Counted from the first letter of the stretch, positions 9,450-18,667 are shown. The stretch is DNA of 64,000 bases from Acidobacteriaceae bacterium (GCA_003134815.1 PLCO01000063.1:62001-126000); one strand, 5' to 3'. The notes: generated by a model not told the origin, from the sequence alone. Numbers and translations: made by a program.

Positions 9450-9689
9450 CGCCGGAGAGAGTTTCCTACTCTCAAGCTACCAGTTTGGGGCAGGGTTTGG
9501 CGAAGGGGTTGGCGCCTGTCCGTGCCATTCAGGCGGCTTTTTCCACCATTTATCCCATCCTGTGAACCATTCGCTGGTGGCGGCCTCCACGGCGGGCCAG
9601 AGCCTGCCACGAAATTTCCCTCGCGCCGACCCGCCACATTGGCGGCGGCCTCTGAATCGGTCGCTCTGATTTGGTTGCACTTCAGCCGC
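9450..9689 (-). promoter_or_regulatory. Upstream region of the nuo operon
   Basis: This 240-bp gap between nuoA and the lipoprotein gene must hold the nuo promoter unless transcription continues from the lipoprotein gene, which also lies on the minus strand 240 bp upstream. I see no convincing -35/-10 pair. A minus-strand open frame here (9477-9680) is tryptophan-rich but lacks any start context and is not called. Confidence 0.35.
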
Positions 9690-10478
9690 TCAGTCGCTAT
9701 TGCCGGAGTCGCCGGTGGCGCCAGCCGGCAGATCGAGCGCCACGAGCGCAAACCGCGTCTCGCCCGGCGTAGAGCTTTCAAAGCCGACGATGTGCTGATG
9801 GCGCTTCGATCCGGCCTTCAACTGAAAACCCTCCTGGTCCATGTCATAGCCATGATTGTGGTCGCCTGTATCGATCTTCACATTGGCGCCGCCCTCGTCC
9901 GCACAAGTCAAACCCTCAGAAGTCGCCGTCGGCGTGCCCACGGGAGTGTGACCCTGGCACGAAATCACATCGCCGTAGCGCTTGAGCGCGTCTTTGTAGA
10001 ACGCAACAACTTTGTCCTTGCTGTCAGGCGTCGAGTAGTTGACCACCTTCACCCGCAGCTCCCACTCGCCAAAGCCCATGTGGATATCCGCGGATTTGTC
10101 GTTGTCTTTGTCCTTCACGATATTCGCGCCGGGATAGGCAGGCAAGCCGAGGTCCGCAGCAGAGGTCTGGTCGGTGTTCACATGGATGCCGCCGAACGGA
10201 GTGTCTACCTGAACCTTTTTGTCCTCGCCGTTGGCGCCTTTGTCCACCTGCACTCTGCATCCGGCAATTCCAGCCGCCAAAAGTGCACACGAGGCCAAGC
10301 CGGCAGTAAGGCTGGCGACCAAGCCGCTCGCCTTATGTGTCGCGTTCCGCGTCGAGTTCTCTGTCGAATCACGCGCCGAGTTCTCTGCCGGCTTGAGTTC
10401 CGAGTCTGCAGAATTGAGTTTTGAGTTTGCCGGCTTGAGCTTCGAGTTTGCCGAATTTAGTTCCAGGTTTTCTGCCAT
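9690..10478 (-). CDS. Exported lipoprotein with repeat-derived N-terminal extension
   Basis: Protein of 262 residues. An ordinary lipoprotein signal is visible well inside the chain: a hydrophobic run (GLVASLTAGLASCALLAAG) ending in the lipobox IAGC at about residue 74. Before it come some 50 polar residues that include 7-residue repeats (SKLKPAN, SKLNSAD, SELKPAE), encoded by short direct repeats. The mature part has YGDVISCQG and a Gly/Asp-rich middle and resembles no family I can name with certainty. The in-frame ATG at 10478 is the only ATG before the signal; a TTG start nearer the hydrophobic run is possible. Function unknown. Confidence 0.7.
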   Translation of the reverse strand: MAENLELNSANSKLKPANSKLNSADSELKPAENSARDSTENSTRNATHKASGLVASLTAGLASCALLAAGIAGCRVQVDKGANGEDKKVQVDTPFGGIHVNTDQTSAADLGLPAYPGANIVKDKDNDKSADIHMGFGEWELRVKVVNYSTPDSKDKVVAFYKDALKRYGDVISCQGHTPVGTPTATSEGLTCADEGGANVKIDTGDHNHGYDMDQEGFQLKAGSKRHQHIVGFESSTPGETRFALVALDLPAGATGDSGNSD

Positions 10479-10539
10479 GGCAATCGCCCTCTTGGGACGT
10501 TATACGCCCTGGACCGCCAAAAGGTTCCGGAAAACGGAG

Positions 10540-10612
10540 GGAGCTGGGGACTTCAGCCCCCTGAATTCGAGCACCTGCATACGTGGGGGTTCAGCCCCGG
10601 GCGGTTCGCCCC
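10540..10612. repeat. Palindrome-rich intergenic repeat
   Basis: Sequence with inverted GGGGACTTCAGCCCCC and GGGGGTTCAGCCCCGGG modules. A closely similar module (GCTTCAGCCCCGG) recurs at 55530-55550, so this is a dispersed non-coding repeat. Confidence 0.55.
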
Positions 10613-10614
10613 GC

Positions 10615-10719
10615 TCAATGTGTCGAGCCGTCTTCTTTGCTGCTCGTAGCAAACAAAATCGACGCAACAAAAACGGCGATGATGACGGGAACCACAAAGA
10701 ACGGAGAAGTGATATGCAT
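10615..10719 (-). CDS. Small single-pass membrane protein, 34 residues
   Basis: A 34-codon frame starting at ATG 10719 with a perfect AAGGAG eight bases upstream. The product is MHITSPFFVVPVI followed by IAVFVASILFATSS and a charged tail KEDGSTH, i.e. one clean transmembrane helix with an acidic, polar C-terminus. The combination of an optimal ribosome-binding site and a membrane-helix pattern is the evidence; no homologue is recognised. It is divergent to yihY and co-oriented with the upstream end of the lipoprotein gene. Confidence 0.55.
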   Translation of the reverse strand: MHITSPFFVVPVIIAVFVASILFATSSKEDGSTH

Positions 10720-10760
10720 GGCGCATGCTCCTTGCTCGTTCCAGAATACCAGCCGACGGC

Positions 10761-10788
10761 TTTCAGCTCTCAGACTTCAGCCTCTAAG
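10761..10788. repeat. Short 7-bp repeat array
   Basis: TTTCAGC, TCTCAGA, CTTCAGC, CTCTAAG in register. A partial inverse (GCTGAGAGCTGACGG) occurs at 10857-10871, so the two could pair. Confidence 0.55.
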
Positions 10789-10886
10789 TTCACCCCGAGC
10801 TCCTTTATGATCGATCTTCCGGTCATTCGCTTACCGCTCATGACTCCGCAGACCTGGCTGAGAGCTGACGGCTATCTCACTGCTTC

Positions 10887-10921
10887 TACTCCCTATTCCC
10901 TGTATCCTGTTCCCTGTTTTT
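10887..10921. repeat. Five-unit 7-bp repeat array upstream of the YihY gene
   Basis: TACTCCC, TATTCCC, TGTATCC, TGTTCCC, TGTTTTT in strict register, the same type as the arrays at 8302 and 54342. Here it precedes a plus-strand gene instead of following a minus-strand stop. Confidence 0.8.
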
Positions 10922-10960
10922 ATCGCCGCACACCCGGCAGATGCACTACTCTGGCATGTG

Positions 10961-11848
10961 ATGCCCGTGTCGAGCTATCTGGCCAAAACTCGGGAAGCGC
11001 TTTTTCAGGCCTATATCCACGACGTAATCAATACGTCGAAGGCCGCCGCTTACTCCGGGATGCTCATGTTCTTCCCTGCCCTGCTGGTCATCACCACCTT
11101 GATCGCGCAGCGTGAAGCGGGGCCTTCTTTCGTGCGCGAAACACGCAGCGTGCTCGAGCAGTTTCTACCCTCTAACACACTCGATCTGGTGCAGACCTCC
11201 ATCCTCAACCACCAGCTCCACTCCGGGCAGTTGGTTCTCTCCGCAACCTGCCTCAGCCTTTTTGCGGGCATGGGCGTGATGCTTTCGTTCATGGAAGGCT
11301 TTCGCCGCGCCTACAGGCTTCCGCCGGAAAACTGGACCTTCTGGGGGCGCCGGGGGCGCGCGTTGCTGTTGGTGTTCATTGTGCTCATCCCGTTGTCGCT
11401 GGCGTCACTCGTGATCGTGTTCGGCCACCAGATTGAGCACTGGATGATCGAAAACGCCGGCCATGCCCTGCGCCATATCGTCGTCCTTTTCTGGCGAACG
11501 GTCCGTTGGGCGGTCAGCTTTGCGGCAATCGTTACCGTCCTCACCGAGCTTTATCATTTCGGAACTCGCAGGACGGAGCGTTGGTTCTGGGTCACGCCCG
11601 GCGCCGTCGCAGGCACCTTGATCTGGTTTCCGGCCACACTCGCATATGGCTGGTACGTGACCAGCGTCGCAAACTATACCCGGCTCTACGGATCGTTCGC
11701 CGCCGGAATCGCCACGCTGGTTTGGCTTTACATTACTTCGTTCAGTGTCCTGCTGGGCGCGGAGCTGAACGGCGTTCTCTATTGGGAACGCCAAAATCAT
11801 CTTGCCTCGAAGTCTTCAGCGCGCAAACAGGCGCAAGTTTCCCGCTGA
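10961..11848 (+). CDS. YihY/BrkB family inner-membrane protein
   Basis: Integral membrane protein of 295 residues with about six helices. The family core is visible: KAAAYSGMLMFFPALLVITTL near the N-terminus, FWVTPGAVAGTLIWFPATLAYGWYV in the middle, and YGSFAAGIATLVWLYITSFSVLLGAELN near the end, which is the typical YihY/BrkB ending. Older annotations call this family ribonuclease BN, which is incorrect. A GTG lies directly before the ATG chosen here. Function in the cell is not established for the family; a role in transport or envelope homeostasis is only a guess. Confidence 0.9.
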   Translation: MPVSSYLAKTREALFQAYIHDVINTSKAAAYSGMLMFFPALLVITTLIAQREAGPSFVRETRSVLEQFLPSNTLDLVQTSILNHQLHSGQLVLSATCLSLFAGMGVMLSFMEGFRRAYRLPPENWTFWGRRGRALLLVFIVLIPLSLASLVIVFGHQIEHWMIENAGHALRHIVVLFWRTVRWAVSFAAIVTVLTELYHFGTRRTERWFWVTPGAVAGTLIWFPATLAYGWYVTSVANYTRLYGSFAAGIATLVWLYITSFSVLLGAELNGVLYWERQNHLASKSSARKQAQVSR

Positions 11849-12018
11849 ATCCGCTCCACGCTTTCAACTTCGCATATATTTGTCAGCAAGCATTTCTCGC
11901 GGGTGCTTTTCCTCACCGGCTCGGCCAGCTACAATAAACTCAATCGCGTTCCCTTGCGCCCTTTTCGACCCCGAAATTCACCTTTTACGAAATTAGAATC
12001 GTGTCTGGAGCCGCCTCC

Positions 12019-13608
12019 ATGCCCTTTGCCGATCTGAATCTGACAGGGTCCCCCTCGCAGCGCCGCGCCAAGATTGTCGCCACGCTTGGGCCGGCTTCAA
12101 ACACTGAGTCCGTGATCCGCGCCATGATTCATGCCGGAGTCGATGTCGTGCGCCTCAATTTTTCGCACAGCACGCACGATCGCAAGGTCGCGGTCATGCA
12201 CAAGATTCGCAAAGTGAGCAAAGAGGAAAACAAGCCGCTCTGCATTCTCGCCGACCTGCAAGGGCCCAAGATCCGCACCGCGCTGCTCAAGGATCATCAG
12301 CCCGTGCTTCTGAAGGCCGGTCACCGCCTCACCATCACGCCGCGCGACGTGCTGGGCACTGCTTCTCTTGTTGGCACCACCTTCAAGACGCTTGCCGAAA
12401 ACCTCGAGCAAGGCTCCCGCATCCTTCTCTCCGACGGCCTGATCGAGCTGCGCGTGCACGAGATCTCCGGCGGTGATGTAGTTTGCGACATCGTCAACGG
12501 CGGCATGCTGGGTGAAAGCAAAGGCATCAATCTCCCCGGCGTTCTGGTGCGGACGCCCTCGCTTACGGAGAAAGACTCCGAAGATCTCGAGTTCGCGCTC
12601 AATCACGGCTGCGACGCCATCGCCGTCTCCTTCGTGCGCACAGCAGAAGACGTCACCCTGGTCCGAAATCGCGTGGCGGCGCACGGCGCCCATACCTGGA
12701 TCATTGCCAAACTGGAAAAGCCGCAGGCTGTCGAGCATCTCGATGCAATTCTCCAGGTAGCTGACGGCATCATGGTTGCCCGAGGCGATCTGGGAGTGGA
12801 AGTGCCACCGGAAAAAGTCCCCGCGATTCAGAAGTTCATCATTCGCCGCGCGGCCGAGTACTTCAAGCCGGTCATTACCGCCACGCAGATGCTGGAATCG
12901 ATGATCGAGAATCCGCGCCCCACGCGAGCCGAGGTCTCTGACGTGGCCAACGCAATTTACGACGGCACTGACGCAGTCATGCTCTCCGGCGAATCGGCCG
13001 TGGGCAAGTATCCGGTGGAGTCGGTGGAGATGATGGCGCGCATCGTCACTGAGACCGAGCGGCACATGAGGGAGAATCTCGATGCCGCTCCGCGCGAGCG
13101 CCGCAGCGGCCTCTCCATCGCCGAAACCATCTGCGAGGCAACAGCCCACGCCGCAGACGATCTCGACCTGCGCGGCATCGCGCTCTTCACTGAGTCGGGC
13201 ACCACGGCACGCCAGCTCTCCAAATATCACCCAACGGCGCCCATCTTCGCGCTCAGCCCGCTTGACGTCACCGTCAATCGCCTCAACCTGCTGTGGGGCA
13301 CGACTCCCATCCGGTGTCCTAAGGTGAACACCAGCGAGGCCATGGTCGAATGCGCCGAGAACCTGCTGGAAAAGGGCGGCTACGTCCGCCCGCGCGAAGT
13401 CATTGCCATCGTGGCCGGCACCCGCACCAAATCCGGTTCAACCAACTTCCTGCGCCTGCACGTCATGGGCGAAAACTCCGGCGCGCACGCGCATACCTCC
13501 GCAACCGTACAGAACGCCCCTGCAGGCAAGAAGCGCAAAGCACGCCCTGCCCAGGCGCAGAAGCCGGAATTCTCCGAAGCCGCAAGATCCCTCGCCACAA
13601 AATACTGA
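12019..13608 (+). CDS. pyk: Pyruvate kinase
   Basis: Last step of glycolysis: phosphoenolpyruvate plus ADP to pyruvate plus ATP. The N-terminal KIVATLGPASNT, the RLNFSHS loop, the metal/substrate stretch IIAKLEKPQAVEHL with the catalytic Lys, MVARGDLGVEVP, and the signature ITATQMLESMIENPRPTRAEVSDVANA (partly quoted) are all present. The C-terminal allosteric domain is complete, then a Lys/Ala-rich tail of about 25 residues follows. ATG 12019 is preceded by GGAG at a good distance; a GTG at 12001 would add six residues. Monocistronic between YihY and a convergent esterase gene. Confidence 0.95.
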   Translation: MPFADLNLTGSPSQRRAKIVATLGPASNTESVIRAMIHAGVDVVRLNFSHSTHDRKVAVMHKIRKVSKEENKPLCILADLQGPKIRTALLKDHQPVLLKAGHRLTITPRDVLGTASLVGTTFKTLAENLEQGSRILLSDGLIELRVHEISGGDVVCDIVNGGMLGESKGINLPGVLVRTPSLTEKDSEDLEFALNHGCDAIAVSFVRTAEDVTLVRNRVAAHGAHTWIIAKLEKPQAVEHLDAILQVADGIMVARGDLGVEVPPEKVPAIQKFIIRRAAEYFKPVITATQMLESMIENPRPTRAEVSDVANAIYDGTDAVMLSGESAVGKYPVESVEMMARIVTETERHMRENLDAAPRERRSGLSIAETICEATAHAADDLDLRGIALFTESGTTARQLSKYHPTAPIFALSPLDVTVNRLNLLWGTTPIRCPKVNTSEAMVECAENLLEKGGYVRPREVIAIVAGTRTKSGSTNFLRLHVMGENSGAHAHTSATVQNAPAGKKRKARPAQAQKPEFSEAARSLATKY

Positions 13609-13732
13609 CCCGCTCCCCCAAACGCTCGGCGAGTTCCTTCAGAAAACCTGTGGACAAAACCTGGGGACAGACGGGACGTTCCCTTTGCCCATGCTCGGCG
13701 CCGGAAATGGCGGCGCCGGACTTGCTCGCCCA

Positions 13733-15070
13733 TCACTTTCCGAATAAGTTCAGCGGAATCGCGTCCCCCAGCGCCTTGTATCCTGCCGGCGAAGGATGCA
13801 GATGGTCTCCGCTGTCGAAAGCCGGTAAGAGCATCTCCGGATGCGCGGGGTCGCGCACCACCTTGTCGAAATCGATCACCGCGTCAAAGTGGCCATCGGC
13901 GCGAATCCACGCGTTCACCGCCTGCCGGTCGCCCTCGCTCCACAGCCCCGGATGGTAGTAGCCCGATCCGGTATACGGCGTGATGGTTGCGCCATACACG
14001 AGCAGCCCGTGCGCGTGCGCCCGCGCAATAATTTGCTGGTACGCCGCAATCAGGCGCGCGACAAGCGCCGCATGTTGATCGGCGGAGACTTCGCCGTTGC
14101 GAGCCAGGCCGCCCAGATCGTTCACGCCTTCAAACACAATCAACCAACGCACGCCGGCAGGCGCCAGCACGTCGCGATCGAATCGCGCCAGCACATTGGG
14201 CCCCAGCCCGTCGGTCAGCACGTGATTGCCGCCGATCCCCTGGTTCGACACGCCGATATCCCGCGTCTTTTTCTCGGCCTGCAGCCGCGCCGCCAGCACG
14301 TCGGTCCAGCGATCGTTGCCGTTGGTCGTCGCCGCGTGGCCATCAGTAGTCGAATCTCCCAGCGCTACAACCACGCCTGCTTCTGCAGTCGTGCGCACGT
14401 CGATCTCCGTCAGTTGGTACCAGTGGTCCACATGCTTCGCGTTGGGCAAATCCGCGGCGGTCACTTGATCGCCATGCACATAGTAGGAAGTCGATCGCGA
14501 TCCCGGGTGCCCTGTCTCCTGCGCTGGCGGCGCATCCAGATGAAATGTTACGGACACATCCGACAACGCCGCGACAGGCATATCAACCGGGTCGGAAACG
14601 TACTCCGCGCCCGGCGGAATCGTCACCTCTAGTCTCCCGGCAAAGGTCAGCGCGCGATCGCTCGCGGGCTCAATCGCAGCGGAACTGGGCGACAACGGAT
14701 GCGCAATGTGCACCGACGTAAAATGCAGCGCTTCGGTGCCGAAAGCATTCGACAGATGCACGCGTAACGCCGCGCCGCCGAGGGAGAGATGCACAATCTG
14801 CCGCAGCGTCGCGTCGCGCATGTCATCCGGTGGCAACGCATTCTGTGGCTCGGGGATCTGTTGCGAAGCGCCCCAGCTTGACACCCACGCGTCTCCCTTT
14901 GCCGCTCCACGCTCGGCCCACGCGCCGTTCGCCAGCGCCAACAACCCTGCAATCAATATTGCAAAGCGCACAGCTTTGCCCGCAGTTAAGCCCGCGGTCA
15001 GGGCCGCATTCAAACTTGTAATCCGTGCGACTTTGGCTGCAATCCGTGCGATTTTGCCAATCAATCTCAT
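13733..15070 (-). CDS. Exported SGNH/GDSL hydrolase
   Basis: Secreted esterase/lipase-like protein of 445 residues. All four SGNH blocks are present: the nucleophile in GDSTTDG (Ser240), the Gly in IGGNHVLTDG, the Asn in EGVNDLGG, and the DHLHPS block with Asp422 and His425. A beta-sandwich-like region of about 150 residues precedes the catalytic domain, as in several acidobacterial SGNH enzymes. The N-terminus has a long basic stretch (IARIAAKVARITS) encoded by imperfect direct repeats before the true hydrophobic signal ending at ANGAWA. Start ATG 15070 lacks a visible ribosome-binding site. Divergent to the CE15 esterase gene. Confidence 0.88.
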   Translation of the reverse strand: MRLIGKIARIAAKVARITSLNAALTAGLTAGKAVRFAILIAGLLALANGAWAERGAAKGDAWVSSWGASQQIPEPQNALPPDDMRDATLRQIVHLSLGGAALRVHLSNAFGTEALHFTSVHIAHPLSPSSAAIEPASDRALTFAGRLEVTIPPGAEYVSDPVDMPVAALSDVSVTFHLDAPPAQETGHPGSRSTSYYVHGDQVTAADLPNAKHVDHWYQLTEIDVRTTAEAGVVVALGDSTTDGHAATTNGNDRWTDVLAARLQAEKKTRDIGVSNQGIGGNHVLTDGLGPNVLARFDRDVLAPAGVRWLIVFEGVNDLGGLARNGEVSADQHAALVARLIAAYQQIIARAHAHGLLVYGATITPYTGSGYYHPGLWSEGDRQAVNAWIRADGHFDAVIDFDKVVRDPAHPEMLLPAFDSGDHLHPSPAGYKALGDAIPLNLFGK

Positions 15071-15147
15071 AGCGATGATTTAGTATGATCCTCGAAGTAA
15101 ATCGGGTTATTAAAAGCGCTGCCAGCATATCAGTCCGGAGCATTCAA
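15071..15147. promoter_or_regulatory. Divergent intergenic region between two esterase genes
   Basis: The 77 bp between the SGNH and CE15 start codons must contain promoters for at least one of them. It is AT-richer than its surroundings (TAAATCGGGTTATTAAAA near 15100). GGAG at 15137-15140 is the ribosome-binding site of the CE15 gene. Confidence 0.4.
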
Positions 15148-16701
15148 ATGCACCCCAGCTTCAAACCCCCAATTTCCGTGTCCGCCTTCGCGTCCGCCTT
15201 CGTTTGCGTTCTCGCCTTCACTTTCGCCGCCGCGCTTCAGGCGCAATCTCCCTGCACTCCGGTCACGTTCACGGCCGATCAGGATCATCAGAACATGATG
15301 GACCAGCTCGGCATCAAGACGCTTCGCCCCGGCTGGAACGGGAACGAAAATGCTCCCAACCACGCCAACTACGATGAGTCGAAGGCCAATCCCTACACCA
15401 ATGTTCCCGATCCGCTCACGCTGAACGACGGCCAGAAAGTAACCACTCCCGAGATGTGGTGGAAGCAGCGGCGGCCGGAGATCGTCGATGCGTATTCCAA
15501 ATACGTGTATGGCTTCGTGCCCGCCAACGTCCCCAAGGTCACCTGGACCGTACTCACAGTCGATCGCGAAATGATCGGTTTCACTCCCGTCATCGCCAAG
15601 GACCTGGTCGGCGAAGTGGACAACTCAGGTTGTCCTGCGATCAGCGTCAAGATTCGCATGACGCTCGTGACGCCGGCCAACGCCCACGGGCCCGTGCCCG
15701 TGCTGATGATGTTCGGCCGCGCAGGTTTTCCCAATCCGAACGAGCCGCGCGGCGAGGATCTTGACCGCATTAACGCAGCGTGGAAGGCCGTGCTCATCCA
15801 GCAGGACCCGTCGCTCAAAGATATTCTTGCGCAGCATCCCGCGTGGCAGCCGCTCAAAGAGAGTCCCTTCTTTCAGCCTCCGCAGTTGAACGCGGACGGC
15901 GATCCTCCGAACGAGTGGCAGCTCGTAGGCGCCGGTTGGGGTTTCGTCCGCTTCGATCCTGCCAGCGTGCAGGCAGACAACGCCGCGGGATTGACGCGCG
16001 GCATCATCGGCCTGGTGAACAAAGGCCAGCCGCGCAAGCCGGACGATTGGGGCGCGCTGCGCGCGTGGGCGTGGGGAGCGGGCCGCGGCCTCGATTATCT
16101 TCAGACCGATTCGGCCGTCGACGCGAAACACATCGGCATCGAGGGCGTCTCCAGATACGGAAAAGCAGCGCTCGTCACCATGGCCTACGACGATCGCTTC
16201 AACCTGGTGCTGGTCGGCTCGTCAGGCAAAGGCGGAGCTACGCTGCTGCGCCGCAACTTCGGCGAGGGCGTGGAGAATCTCGCCACCGGCGAGTATTACT
16301 GGGAGGACGGCAACTTCATCAAGTACGACGCCTCTGAAGCTTCGTTCGGCAGCATGAACCCCGGCGATCTCCCCGTCGACTCCAATGAGCTGATTGCGCT
16401 CTGCGCGCCCCGGCTTACCTTCATCAGCTATGGCGTGCCGGAAAAAGGCGACGCGCATTGGCTCGATCACGAGGGCAGTTGGATGGCCACGGTCGACGCC
16501 AGCCGCGTCTTTGCGCTGCTCGGCGTCAAGGGCCTCGCCGTCGAAGGCGACTACAAAACGGCGGTGATGCCTCCTGTCAACCACGGCTTGCTCGACGGCG
16601 AGCTTGTATGGCGCCAGCACGACGGCGGCCACACCGATGCGCCCAACATGAAGTGGTTCATCCAGTGGGCCGACGGTAAGATAGGCCACGCGACGCAATA
16701 G
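15148..16701 (+). CDS. Exported glucuronoyl esterase-like protein (CE15 type)
   Basis: Alpha/beta hydrolase of 517 residues with a signal peptide ending near ALQAQS. The CE15 nucleophile motif is visible as GVSRYGKAAL (Ser335; family consensus GCSRxGK) and a late His in HDGGHTDAPN (His495). LIALCAPRLTFISYG and HWLDHEGSW are other regions shared with bacterial CE15 enzymes, which cut ester bonds between glucuronoxylan and lignin. I chose ATG 15148 because GGAG lies seven bases upstream; an ATG at 15085 adds residues with no such site. The Cys beside the catalytic Ser is replaced by Val, as in many bacterial members. Confidence 0.85.
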   Translation: MHPSFKPPISVSAFASAFVCVLAFTFAAALQAQSPCTPVTFTADQDHQNMMDQLGIKTLRPGWNGNENAPNHANYDESKANPYTNVPDPLTLNDGQKVTTPEMWWKQRRPEIVDAYSKYVYGFVPANVPKVTWTVLTVDREMIGFTPVIAKDLVGEVDNSGCPAISVKIRMTLVTPANAHGPVPVLMMFGRAGFPNPNEPRGEDLDRINAAWKAVLIQQDPSLKDILAQHPAWQPLKESPFFQPPQLNADGDPPNEWQLVGAGWGFVRFDPASVQADNAAGLTRGIIGLVNKGQPRKPDDWGALRAWAWGAGRGLDYLQTDSAVDAKHIGIEGVSRYGKAALVTMAYDDRFNLVLVGSSGKGGATLLRRNFGEGVENLATGEYYWEDGNFIKYDASEASFGSMNPGDLPVDSNELIALCAPRLTFISYGVPEKGDAHWLDHEGSWMATVDASRVFALLGVKGLAVEGDYKTAVMPPVNHGLLDGELVWRQHDGGHTDAPNMKWFIQWADGKIGHATQ

Positions 16702-16743
16702 TAATAGCTGCCCGACTAGCTATTTCGACCAGCCAAAAACAGA

Positions 16744-16772
16744 GCTCCCCGTGCTTACTTCGCACGGGGAGC
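16744..16772. terminator. Bidirectional intrinsic terminator
   Basis: Perfect 11-bp stem GCTCCCCGTGC / GCACGGGGAGC with a 7-base loop, followed on the plus strand by a T-rich stretch at 16780-16795. It lies between the convergent CE15 gene and the following minus-strand gene. Confidence 0.9.
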
Positions 16773-16819
16773 CTTGGTGAATTGTTTGTTTTGTTGACCG
16801 TTGGCTTTTCTTCCTTTCG

Positions 16820-18667
16820 TTAAAACCTGTCGAATTCAGGTGCCAGAGCAACTCCTCGAAACGCTTCGCCGGCGCTGGCCGAGCGAACCGTTTCGAACCA
16901 GTCGAGATAGCCGCCGGTCGCCAGCTTGGTTGCGCTGAGGCGATCGGTAACTTTCACCAGCTTGTTTGGATCTGCGCCGTTGTCGCCGTTCAGGCTGATG
17001 GTGGAAGTGATCGCATAAATCGTCGCCAAGCCATCGTGGTTGACCTCGCCGATAATGTTGCGGCAGCCGCCCGTCGCGGGCTCGATCGAGCTGGGATAGT
17101 CCCGGACGCTATACGGCATGCCAAGGTCGAGCCCGTTCTGGATCGTGTATTGAAGCACCCAGGTTCCTGACGTGAGAACCCATTTTTGCAGGCCGGAAGT
17201 CGCGAGCGTACCCGAATCGGCGACGTTCGCTTTTCCATTGATCACCTGATTCGGCGTGTAGACCAAGTCGCCCTCGTTGCAAACGTACAAAGTGGTATCG
17301 TTCGCGAACCAAATCCCAAACGGATAGTAACCGCCCGGGCTGTTTGTGGTGGCAGCCGTGTTGGGGAATCCGGGAAGAATCGCAAATGGCTCGTCGACGA
17401 GGCCGCCAGCGGGTGCGTTTCCCGTCGTCGGCAGTACTCCCGCAGTGCCGAGCTGATAAACGGTGTTGATGCCGTTGCCTCCGCTGCCCTTGGCAACATA
17501 CAGCGTGTCATTGAAGATTGTCATGCCGCGGAAGTTGGTATCCTTGCCGGGCTTGTCTCCCGAAGCGATCACGAAATAGGAAATCATGTTGTTTGCGGGT
17601 GGAACCAGCGGCGCAGCGCCGGGATAGTACAGCTCCGCGCCTGTCGAGTGAGATAGATCGATGCCGAGTTGCGTCTCCGGCATCTGTTTCTTCCCCAGGC
17701 CGCCGCTGTTGTCGTTTCCAACCGAGTAATACAACCCGTTGCCCCCCTCCATCGCGGCGCGGGAGTTGTCACCGCTATAAGCGTCGCCGTCGGTGTAGAA
17801 GATGTGGCCAAAGGCATCCACCTCCGCTACGGAACGGTAATAAGCAGTGGGATTGCTTGCACCGGGATAACTCGCCACCGCGGAATTAGTCGGATCGCAG
17901 AGTCCCGGCGTGCTGGAGGCCGAAACATCGAGCAAATTCGGCGCGGTCGGCGACTCTGGCCCCACGTTTGTTCCCTGCGTCAGAATGTTGGTTGTAGTGT
18001 TCAGGGTCAGAGCCGGGCAGCCGGGGCCGCCGCGGTAGCCCATGAAGGTCAGGCTCTTGCCATCCGCCGAACGATTCAATGCCAGCTCTGATTTGGAACT
18101 GAAGCTGGTCACGATCTCGTTGCTGGGCACGTGCAGTGCGCCAAGCGGGAAGCCGTCGGGGCTCAGGTCCCACAGCACGATCGGCGACGAAACGCCAAAG
18201 CTCCCATCGGTAGCGGAATTGTTCCACACGTTGTGGGTGTCGTGGAGATTCGGCGCTTCGCCGTTATCGCTGGCGTAACCGCAAGTCACCGTCACCGCCG
18301 TGGTGGTCGTGGTTTTTGTTTGGTCGGCGGGCAGCAGCGGCACATTCACCGTTGCTGCGTTTGGGCTCGTGACCGTGCCTGTGTTCAGGCAGCCGGGCGG
18401 CAATACTTCGCCGGGGACAACAGTGCCGGCCCTTCCAACGTAAACCGTGCCGCTCAACACGATGCTGCCGGGTACGAACCCGTGAAATTCGGAGTGACCG
18501 AACCCGAAAAATGGATCGCGTCCGAAATCATGGTCGAATTCCTGGGCTTTTAAGGTGACGGCAAATGGCCCACAGGCCACTGCCGCTGCGATAGCTGCAA
18601 AAACCAGAACTGTGCAGCCGGTTGCAAAACGGCGCGCGTCTGCGCCGCTGGACACACGAATGCTCAT
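16820..18667 (-). CDS. Exported beta-rich protein of unknown function
   Basis: Protein of 615 residues with an N-terminal signal (helix CTVLVFAAIAAAVACGPFAV, cleavage near LKAQ). The mature chain is rich in Gly, Thr, Asn and Ser, with repeated short strands and phrases such as TLYVAKGSGGNG and TTLYVCNEGDLVY that look like blades of a beta-propeller. Several Cys pairs are spaced as for disulfides. GGGAG lies nine bases before ATG 18667. I recognise no enzyme motif. A surface or periplasmic binding role is a guess. Confidence 0.75.
   Translation of the reverse strand: MSIRVSSGADARRFATGCTVLVFAAIAAAVACGPFAVTLKAQEFDHDFGRDPFFGFGHSEFHGFVPGSIVLSGTVYVGRAGTVVPGEVLPPGCLNTGTVTSPNAATVNVPLLPADQTKTTTTTAVTVTCGYASDNGEAPNLHDTHNVWNNSATDGSFGVSSPIVLWDLSPDGFPLGALHVPSNEIVTSFSSKSELALNRSADGKSLTFMGYRGGPGCPALTLNTTTNILTQGTNVGPESPTAPNLLDVSASSTPGLCDPTNSAVASYPGASNPTAYYRSVAEVDAFGHIFYTDGDAYSGDNSRAAMEGGNGLYYSVGNDNSGGLGKKQMPETQLGIDLSHSTGAELYYPGAAPLVPPANNMISYFVIASGDKPGKDTNFRGMTIFNDTLYVAKGSGGNGINTVYQLGTAGVLPTTGNAPAGGLVDEPFAILPGFPNTAATTNSPGGYYPFGIWFANDTTLYVCNEGDLVYTPNQVINGKANVADSGTLATSGLQKWVLTSGTWVLQYTIQNGLDLGMPYSVRDYPSSIEPATGGCRNIIGEVNHDGLATIYAITSTISLNGDNGADPNKLVKVTDRLSATKLATGGYLDWFETVRSASAGEAFRGVALAPEFDRF

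Noticed and set aside
9477-9680. Tryptophan-rich minus-strand frame upstream of nuoA
   Set aside because: No ribosome-binding site, begins at a GTG without context, and composition is biased rather than protein-like.
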